Origin: Auricularia sp. M13
Lineage: Eukaryota; Basidiomycota; Agaricomycetes; Auriculariales; Auriculariaceae
DNA length: 64,000 nucleotides
Assembly (NCBI GenBank): GCA_037042915.1
Contig: CM073196.1
Span: 2,046,001-2,110,000, forward strand
Direction of reading: 5' to 3'
Of the stretch, positions 56,501 through 64,000 are shown piece after piece. The notes below the pieces were generated by a model. The model worked only from the letters and a program-made list of their open reading frames with translations, made no database searches and was not told the DNA's origin. A program made the position numbers and the translations under genes. Numbering within the stretch: position 1 is the stretch's first letter; each line of letters starts with the position of its first letter.

Positions 56501-58633
56501 GAATCAGCCGCGTCTCGCAAGTCAGAGTCGAGTTGGGCGTCCTTGAAATGCATAAGGACGCCATCGGAAAGGCCGACATTCTGGATGGGTTCCAGAGGAT
56601 ATTCCTCCGGGATGTCGGCATGCGAGCGTGAACCGTCGCGTGCGTGGAAGTTCGAGGAGATGCCTGATGGCTCAACGGAATGGCCACCAGCGGGAGGCCG
56701 CATTTCGTCGTCGCCTTTGTAATGCCGTCCACCGACACTGCACTGGCGGAATACCATAACATTCTGTAGGCAAAGTAAGGTAACCTTCGTGAACGATGTG
56801 TGTGCGTGCAAAGTACCTGGGTCAATGTCCCGGTTTTGTCGGAGAAAACATATTCAATCTGGCCAAGGTCATCGGACAAGTTCCAGCTTCGAGCAAGTGA
56901 CGCCGTATCCGTCTTCTGGTACCATATATCGTAGTCGAAGTAGATAAAAGCTGCCTGGACTGTTCGAACGGCTTCGATCGAGATGTAAAGAGAGATGGGT
57001 ACGACGTTTTGGAACGTAATCAAGGCATTGCTGAATTTTGGATTAGCAGCGACACCAAGGCGCCAGTATCCCTAAGCTGACGTACCCAAATGTAACCAAA
57101 CCGTTGATCCTGGGATTATCGCCGCTGGTGTTATCGCCATAGAACCAATATTCCTGGCGCTTCGTACCACGGTGTTCTAGCACCGACTCGACAATGGCGC
57201 ATACGACAGCAATGACACCGAGCAGGGCCAGGTTGACGAACCTATGGTGGCGCGCATGTCAAAATCACGTTCTCGAACGCGATCGAGCGGACCGTACTCA
57301 CACCTGTGGGTTCATCTGCCTCTCAACCCTACTGCGCTTGCTCGGCGTTTCTCCAGAGTTCAGAACAATCTTGGTGTCGACGCCGGTGAACATAACGACA
57401 CCGATGACCCAGGCGGTGTTTCGTAGGACGGTTCCTCGCAGGAGCACAGTTTGCATGTCGATCGGATATTTACCGTCCTTGGCATGCACGGCGGCCGAGA
57501 GTTTGTACATGTTCTCCGTTGGACGCTCAGCCTCGATGATGAACGCGCGCTCCGGGTCTGCACAGTCACGCGCAGAACGCAGATGCGAGAGTTCTTCGAC
57601 AGCATGCCGGCTCTTGAGGTTGGTTTCGCCGTCCAAGTTCTTGGTCTCGACATAGGCGACATTCTCGTCCTCAGACGTAGCGCAGATGACGATATCGGCC
57701 GGGAAGGGCTCGTCATTCATGATCTTGACAAAGTCGCCGACGCGGATGTCCTCCCAGATCGTTTCCTTCCAGTACGGCGCGCCGGAGTCGGGATCGTAGT
57801 TGTCCGTGTCATCGTCATCATCCCCTGAGCGGGAGTTCTGCGGTGTCGTGGACGCTGCAGAATGCTCACTGTTGTTGGGCTGATTGGGCTGAGGGACAAT
57901 AATGGTGTTATCCGGTTGTTGAGGAGTTTGCTTGTCTTGGTTGAGCTCCTTGGCGGCTTCCGGGTCGTGTTTGACGCGTTTGCGGCGCCGGACGCGGGCG
58001 CGGCTGGCGAGTTGAGTCAAGCCACGGACAAAGGTCTTGCTCTTTTCCTCTGTGCCGTTCGCGTTCTTGTAGTGGCCGCCGGCGAGCACGAGTGTGCGCG
58101 AGTAGTTGACGCGGCGGTCGGACTGGTGGCGCTTGACGTCTTCGTAGCCGTCCTTGAGCGCAGTAATTAAGAGAACAATGATGAGGGGGAGCACGACGAG
58201 ACCGGGAGAGATGGTGGAGAATCTGGGGAAGAACTGAAGGATGGCAATCGCTAAAGGCATAGATGGTTTAGTGCGGGCTGCAAGCGAGGTTGAGATTACT
58301 GTACCTGCAAAGAAGCTTTGCGGCAATCCGTCAGCGGTGGCTGCAGCGGCAGTGGGAAGCTAGGGCTCACATATTGGCGATGCGGCGAAACTGCTCGAGC
58401 AGGTTCCTGGGCAGGAAGGTGACGATGGTGTACTTGGAGGTCAGGACCTGGTTCGTCGCAAAGACGTGTCTGCCGTGCAGCCTGCCCTTGTGGTCGCGGG
58501 CGTCGCTGGGCAGGTCCTGGTTCACGTAGATGGTGCGCGCCTCGCCCGGCGCGCGCTTCCGCGCGAACAGGGCGGCGACGTCGAAGTCGGACAGCCGCTG
58601 GTACCACGGGCGCTGTCGCTTGCCCTGCGCCAT
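53564..58633 (-). CDS. P4-ATPase phospholipid flippase (Dnf-like)
   Basis: P4-ATPases move phospholipids to the cytosolic leaflet. The ATG at 58633 starts [40 protein letters not shown] and [12 protein letters not shown] mark the family N-terminus. The A domain has N-L-D-G-E-T-N-L-K; the P domain has [16 protein letters not shown] (phosphorylated Asp, about 56830); the N domain has [20 protein letters not shown] and [23 protein letters not shown] and [19 protein letters not shown] follow. The second half has the C-terminal helices (for example [19 protein letters not shown]) and a Ser/Arg-rich tail ending TTPNSQ. An acidic, disordered insert lies at about 57980-57800 in the A domain. The fit is best to fungal Dnf proteins, which need a Cdc50-type partner. 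About 1,500 residues. Confidence 0.93.
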
Positions 58634-58907
58634 GGCCGCGAGAGTGTACGGTGTGGGCGGAAGAGAGCTGCAGCTGGGGCCGAACAGACAGCTGACAACG
58701 ACACGGACTTTTTGCAGTGACCGTGCTGACGACTCTTCGGCTCGGCCCCGGCTCGGAATTGGGATCCAAACTCGCTCCTCCGCTCACTGGACCCTTGCAA
58801 TCGCGCGCGTACTATACAGCAAACCCCAACTACTAACTACAAGCTTCGGACAAGAAACCACAAAAAATCCAAGGCTTTGCCAGGCCTCCTTCTGTACGCA
58901 CTGACGC

Positions 58908-60594
58908 TCAGCGAACCTGCCATCTTCTCCGCGGACTGGGGCTGCGAGAATGATAATCATGATCACGGCCGCCGTATGGCCTGCGCTCCCTCTCAAACCT
59001 CCCGGACTCGCCGCGGTAGTCACGATACTTGGCCCGGTACTGGATTGCATCCCTGTCACGAGGTCTGTATCGTTCGTCCTCGCGCTCGCCACCGCTGTGC
59101 TGCATGGGCTACGTACAACCTGTAATCAGCCTGGGCTACTCAGGATGCTTGATTTTCTGGACGAACCTGTCTGAATCTTTGTTCGCGTTCACGTCGCCGA
59201 TCTGGTTCGCGACGACGCTCCGGCTCGCGATGACGTTCCGCTTCGCGACGATGCGACGTAACCCGCTGCTTCATTTCGCGACGACGACGACGAAGTTCAA
59301 TTCGATGCTCGCCCAACCTGTCCTCCCCTGGTCTAGGGCCTGAAGGAAGCACAGCTCGTCCCTCGTCTCTTGACAAAAACTGCGATCTGCCATCAGCCAA
59401 AGGAGAATTGAAGACAGCGCCGGCGAAAAAGGGAACGACCACTTGCCTGCCAAATGTTCGACCGATCGCCGTTCTGTCTTTCCTCGGCGCGTAGCTGGCG
59501 AATCCTGAGCGCGCGGCACGTCGCGCAGAAGCGCCGGTCTGCGCGGTAGTGCGCGATGTACAGGAACCAGCACCTCGCGAGCTCGCGTTTGCACAGCTCG
59601 CACGTCCACGGCGCCTGCGTCTCGTTCCCGTCGTCCTGGCGCAGGATGCCTTGCGGCAGCAGGCCGTTGCAGCGTAGTTGTCCCACTGGAACGGCCGCAT
59701 ATCGCGCACGAGCGCGATGTAACGCACGCTCTGCGCCTCCAGTTCGCCCTGGGCGATCCACCCGTTCCGGATGAAGTGCTCCCAGAGCGCGCGGATGTAG
59801 CACACGTCGCGCGCGGCAGCAAGGAGCATGGCGTTGGGTAGCGGGCGCTCTTGCCAGCGCTCGTGGTATGCCTCTGCGATCCGCGCCGACGTTGAGTGTG
59901 ACGCGTCACGGTGGTTCCTCAGGGGGCCCCAAACTCACCATTGCGTCTGATAAATGGCAGCTTGTGTTCTGCCATGCAGCGCACAAGGCCGTTTAGCCTG
60001 TGTAGAAGGACATAGTCTCTTCCATGTCCCTGCATGTCCTGGTGGTGGATGAAAGGGCGCAACCGTGCGAGTTGCTCGCGACTGCCCTCCCCACGCATCC
60101 CTCGACTGCTGATATCCGCAATTTGCATATCCAGTACGCCCTCGATCTCGACTCCATAGCCGTGCTATCACACAAGAAGAGGTTAGAAAACCCGAGGTTC
60201 AGATTATGTATAGACATGAACACACCATGAACTCGCTCGCGTCCATGCGCCCGTCAAACATGACCTTCTTGATCTCGGGGTTCCTAAGCAGCTCAAAGAG
60301 CGGCTCGAGCGTATCGCGGTCAAAGGCGGTGGCGTCGACAATGTAGACGACCCCGTCTGGACCGCAAGAAACGTTGATCAGAGACATGCTCCCGCCAACG
60401 GCGCCTAGCTGGTAGCCTTCGCAGTCCAAGAATATATGCGTCGCATACTTGAGCTCGCGGACGGCATCCTCCAGCGCTATCTCGTCCGCTACATGCTGGA
60501 ATTGCACGGGCGGATAATCAATCGCGGGTTCAATCGCGACGGGTGCTGCAGGCTGGTCCACAACCTGGACGGGCACATCCGGTTCGCCAGACAT
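58908..60594 (-). CDS. 3'-5' exonuclease-domain protein (EXD1/RNase D-like) with Arg-rich tail
   Basis: The ATG at 60594 starts MSGEPDVPVQVVDQPAAP; an ATG at 60672 would add 26 residues with a hydrophobic stretch. The DEDD-type fold shows ATHIFLDCEGYQLG (motif I, D-x-E), LINVSCGPDGVVYIVDATAF, then IKKVMFDGRMDASE (motif II). A later exon has MQIADISSRGMRGEGS and RLNGLVRCMAEHKLPF, then MLLAAARDVCYIRALWEHF (motif III Asp). The residue four before that Asp is Ala, not the Tyr seen in RNase D. A Cys-rich segment (WTCELCKRELARCWFL, then R-F-C-A-T-C) could bind zinc. The tail is a run of R-E-P/R-R-E repeats, and an intron (59138-59092, approximate) leads to a last exon ending RRRWQVR at 58908. Proteins of this type trim or bind RNA; activity here is unproven. 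Confidence 0.7.
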
Positions 60595-60672
60595 TGCTAG
60601 ATGCACTGAGAAAGACTGGATGATGAGGAAAGCGAATGTGGGTGTCCTCCGGGGCATCTTTCCGGTGAGCAT

Positions 60673-61035
60673 AACAATCCTTTATAAACTTCGGTCACTG
60701 GGATGAAACCCGGCCCGTTGCATGTTGCTTGCATTGAACCCGAGAAGGGGGCAGGGAACAAAGCACCATTGTATGAAGATGGTGCGACACTGATGCTCCA
60801 TCATCCTCAATTCCGGTCTAGAGAACGATGTAGGATTGAAGCGAGGATAGAGAGAGGAAAACAAGCTAACGAGCGACTGGAGCACACAAATTATGAACAA
60901 GTGCCAAAACCGCAGTATCCGGCGCAGAGGACAAAGGAGACCAAGGAGCGTGTGGAGGGGCAAATCGGAGCAGTAACGAGCTAAGAGGCACTGACATGCC
61001 TCCCGGTTTTGTAGAACAGAACTCCTCGCGTACGC
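60673..61035. other. Intergenic between septin and exonuclease genes
   Basis: It holds the 3' end of the septin gene and the upstream region of the exonuclease gene, both on the minus strand. The longer frames have no domain. I see nothing else. Confidence 0.4.
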
Positions 61036-62391
61036 TCACGAGTTCTGCGACGGCCGGCTCGAGGCATCCTTGAGTGCAAGGAGCTGCTTCGAGCGGAATG
61101 CCTCGTAATGGATCTGAGCGGTCGTCTCGATCAGGTCTTGCAGGTGTGTGCTAAGAGCACGTCATGTTAAAACGGCATTTCAGGAAGGTATATGTCAACC
61201 GTACCGAGTGAGGAAGTTGCGCAGGTAGTTGAACTCGCAGTGCTTCTCGTCCTCGACGTTGATAACACCCCAGCGGTTCTTGCGCCCGCGAACGGTCTTG
61301 CCGTCAATGATCACGTTGCGCTCGGAACCGACGATGGCAAAGGGAATCATGTTCTGTGCAGTCCGCCATGTTTAGCGCATCCAACGAGGACTAGAAGCAA
61401 CTAACCCGGATGCTCTCGTTGAGCTGCAATTCCTCCGTGTCGTTCTCATCCGTGTCAAAGGGATAAAGACGGATGTTGTGGTACACCAGCTCCTCGCGGA
61501 TCTGCATGACAGGTCAACATGAGGAAACCAGGAGCCCGCAGGACTAATGTAACATGCCTTCTGCTTGAAGGCCTCGCGCTCTGGCAGGGTAAGCGAGTCG
61601 GACTTGGCAATGACGGGGACGACGTTGACGACTTCCGAGAGCTTCTTCAGAACGATCACATCAATGGCGCGCAGGTTGTGGCCAGTGGGCGAGATGAAGT
61701 AAAGGCAGCAGTGAATACGCGTGTCCTGGATGTAGCGGTCACGCATGGCAGTGAGCTCCTTGCGCAGGTAGGCACTGTGCTGGTCCTGCAGCAGTCAAAA
61801 GTCATGTTAGCCGCTGCACTAGAAGCACGGCGAAAAAACCTGGAAATGGCACGAACCTTGATATACTTGATGATGGGGTCCCAGCTACATGCATGCCAGT
61901 GAGCGACGAAGGTCCTGCCGCGCGACTGAGAGCATTTCGAGCGCACCAGTTGTCGTTGTTGATTTGGTCGCCGTACCCGGGCGTGTCAACAATGTTCAGA
62001 CGCAGCCTCACGCCGTTCTCGACAATGACTGGGCAGGAGATAGCAGGCCTCAGCAAGGTATGGCTTGGGCGGTGGGCGCAAGAACTGACCGTGGGAGACA
62101 GTCTGGATTTCCGTCGTTTGCCTGACGGGTTCCTGGGCCTCGAGGCGGCCCTTGGAGTCGATGAGGTGCGAGGCAAAGATGGTATTGATGAGGGTGGATT
62201 TGCCCAGACCCGTCTGGCCTGCGGCGCGGGGTGAGGCGCTGGGCTGGGTGGGCGGTAGCAACGGACTGACCGACGACCATGACATTGAACTGGAAGCCGC
62301 GCTTGAGCAGCTTGTGCTCAATCTGGCGCGTGATGGAGTCGAAGCCGACATAGGACGCGGCGCGAATTTCCTCGGGCGTGGCGGCGGCCAT
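61036..62391 (-). CDS. CDC10: Septin, Cdc10-type
   Basis: This GTP-binding cytoskeletal protein assembles into hetero-oligomeric filaments at the septum. The ATG at 62391 starts MAAATPEEIRAASYVGFDSI; an ATG at 62463 would add 24 residues. TRQIEHKLLKRGFQFNVMVV leads into the P-loop GQSGLGKSTLINTIFASHLI, which is interrupted by an intron. Then come LNIVDTPGYGDQINND (G3), CLYFISPTGHNLRAIDVIVL (septin-specific), VIAKSDSLTLPEREAFKQK (G4), and R-G-R-K-N-R-W-G-V-I-N-V-E-D (septin unique element, G-x-x-x-x-x-W-G). The short C-terminus ends SSRPSQNS and has no coiled coil, as in Cdc10-group septins. About seven introns. It is divergent from AHA1 (290 bp between starts). Confidence 0.92.
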
Positions 62392-62680
62392 GGCGTGCGA
62401 CGGAGAGACTTTGGTGTTGGACGACGGAGAGAAAAAGTCCGGCGGGTGCACCAACAACGCCAAACCGCGCGAAGCTTCCGCCTGTGCGCAGATAATTTAT
62501 ATTTTACATGGGATTTTTTATCAGTAATTATATGCATGGGCAGCAGGCCACCAGCGTCTGCTCAACGTCAGAGCGCAGGCGGGTCGGGTTGACGCGCCCT
62601 TGGAATGTTCTCGAGCGCCGGGCGCGTTGCTTTAAGCCGCGCGAGGAGATTCCCACGCCCCTCAACATTTCCCTGCAAGC

Positions 62681-64000
62681 ATGTCGTCGATGGCAAGTCC
62701 CTTTGTGGCCAACTACCACTGGAAGTCCAAGGGCGTCACGCCCTGGGCCGAGGAATGGTTCAAGCGCGAGCTGCCCCTGCTCTCCATCCAGGACACGCCC
62801 GGCAGCGTCAAGATCGACAAAGTCACGTCCGTCGACGGCGACGCAGAGCTGGGCAACCGCAAGGCCAAGTACGCTCGCCTGCCGCTGTGCGTGCGATGGC
62901 CGTACTGACGCGATCGCACGCACAGGCTGCTCGCGATATTCGATTGCAAGGTAGAGCTCGACTGGTCCGGCACAACCGCAGACGGCAGCGAGGTCAAGGG
63001 CAAGCTCGTCATTCCCGAGGTATCGCACGAGACCACGCTGGACCAGATCACGGATTACCAGGTCAGGCCCCCGTCCTGCATTCGCCTGCATGCACAAGGC
63101 TGACGACCGGACAGTACAACTGGACGCTCTCCACGCCGTCCAGCGCCCAGGTCGACGCGCTCTTCCAGTTCGCGCGGAAGAAGCTGCCGCCCCTGCTCGA
63201 GGCGACGTTCGCCCGCTTCCCCGCCGACCTCCTACAGACCCACGGCGGCGATCTCACTATCAAGCCGCAATCCAACGAGCCCAGCCGGAACGCGACACCC
63301 ACGCCTGGCGCCTCGTCCTACGCCCCCGCTCCCCCGGCTGGCGCAACACAGGCGCCCGCCCAAGAAAAGCCCAAGAAGTCGACAACCAACACCTCCACCG
63401 TCACCGTCGAATCGACCTTCATGGCCAGCGCCGCCGACCTGTTCAACATGCTCACGGACGAGAACCGCATTCCCATGTGGTCGCGCGCTCCTGCGCAGGT
63501 GAGATTGTTCCTTCCATTTCAGCGCAGTTGTCCTACAACCCGCTGCAGTCCAAGGTCGAGCCCGGCGGCGCGTTCTCCCTCTTTGGCGGCGGCGTCAAGG
63601 GCACCTTCGCATCGATCAACCGGCCGACGCAGTTTGTGCAGAACTGGATCCTCGATAATCCCAAATGGCCGAACGGTACGCGTTATCGATATTCTTCCGC
63701 TGAAGACTAGACAAGCCAATCTCGCGTAAAAGGCCATAGTGCAACGCTGACGACCTCGCTGGATCAATCGACCGACTCGACGACTGTCAAGTTCGCGCTC
63801 GACGGCGTGCCGAAAGGCATGGAAGAGGAAATCGAGCGCAACATCGAAGGCTACTAGTTCGTGACCTGCCTCGCTGCCCTGCGTTCCCATTCAACGCTAA
63901 TGCATCTCGCGCTGCAGCATTCGAGGTCTCAAATCGATCGGGTACGTGGCTCTACCCTACGTCCGCCGTGTCGTCTCGCCACCCAGCCGTGCGCCCTCGC
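62681..64000 (+). CDS. AHA1: AHA1, activator of HSP90 ATPase (3' end beyond window)
   Basis: AHA1 binds the HSP90 middle domain and speeds ATP hydrolysis. The ATG at 62681 starts MSSMASPFVANYHWKSKGVT. The N domain continues PWAEEWFKRELPLLSIQDTP and, after an intron, IFDCKVELDWSGTTADGSEV, KGKLVIPEVSHETTLDQITD. A Pro/Ala/Thr linker follows. The C-terminal START-like domain has ESTFMASAADLFNMLTDENR, GAFSLFGGGVKGTFASINRP and FVQNWILDNPKWPNG. The following exons read STTVKFALDGVPKGMEEEIE, then G-Y-Y joined over an intron to IRGLKSIG, close to the usual end of the protein. The final codons lie at or beyond the right edge. The N-terminal N-x-N-N-W-H-W motif of AHA1 is reduced to A-N-Y-H-W. Confidence 0.9.

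Overview
The window looks like nuclear DNA of a basidiomycete fungus, most likely an agaricomycete. The evidence is its dense protein genes cut by many introns of about 45-60 nt, a complete translation elongation factor 3 (a fungal factor), a Cdc10-type septin, an Sso-type syntaxin and a nuclear tRNA-Ile(UAU) with its own intron. About 30 protein genes cover most of the 64 kb on both strands. Almost all exon assignments come from joining reading frames by eye at GT-AG (occasionally GC-AG) borders, so outer ends are more reliable than every internal border.

Layout. 0-12 kb: the end of a PalI/Rim9-like membrane protein (+), a MARVEL-like membrane protein, a multi-pass membrane protein, a HEAT-repeat PP4 regulatory subunit, aspartate aminotransferase and a small AN1 zinc-finger protein (all -). 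12.6-17.7 kb: a long minus-strand gene whose frame runs from an IST1 domain into a degenerate TBC domain and a disordered tail, divergent from a complete voltage-gated proton channel (Hv1). 17.8-25.7 kb: NOP2 rRNA methyltransferase, a small unknown ORF, a FUN14 protein divergent from a FAR-17a/AIG1 protein, an F-box-like gene and argininosuccinate lyase. 26-33 kb: syntaxin, EF3, tRNA-Ile(UAU), then about 0.9 kb of DNA of different character. 33.9-42.7 kb: a coiled-coil protein, an F-box/WD40 protein tightly head-to-head with a cis-prenyltransferase, and HSP90 behind heat-shock elements. 43-53.4 kb: a small Ser/Pro-rich protein, phosphoserine aminotransferase, TRM9, NEDD1 and the FAN1 nuclease. 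53.5-64 kb: a P4-ATPase, an EXD1-like exonuclease, a Cdc10 septin, and AHA1 running off the right edge.

Most genes are housekeeping genes of separate pathways: serine, arginine and aspartate metabolism, translation, tRNA and rRNA modification, dolichol synthesis, membrane traffic, spindle nucleation, crosslink repair and septins. I see no metabolic cluster. The most unusual objects are the apparent IST1-TBC fusion, whose TBC part lacks both catalytic fingers; the Hv1 channel beside it; an HSP90 ending in MEDID instead of MEEVD; and a base-composition island beside the tRNA.
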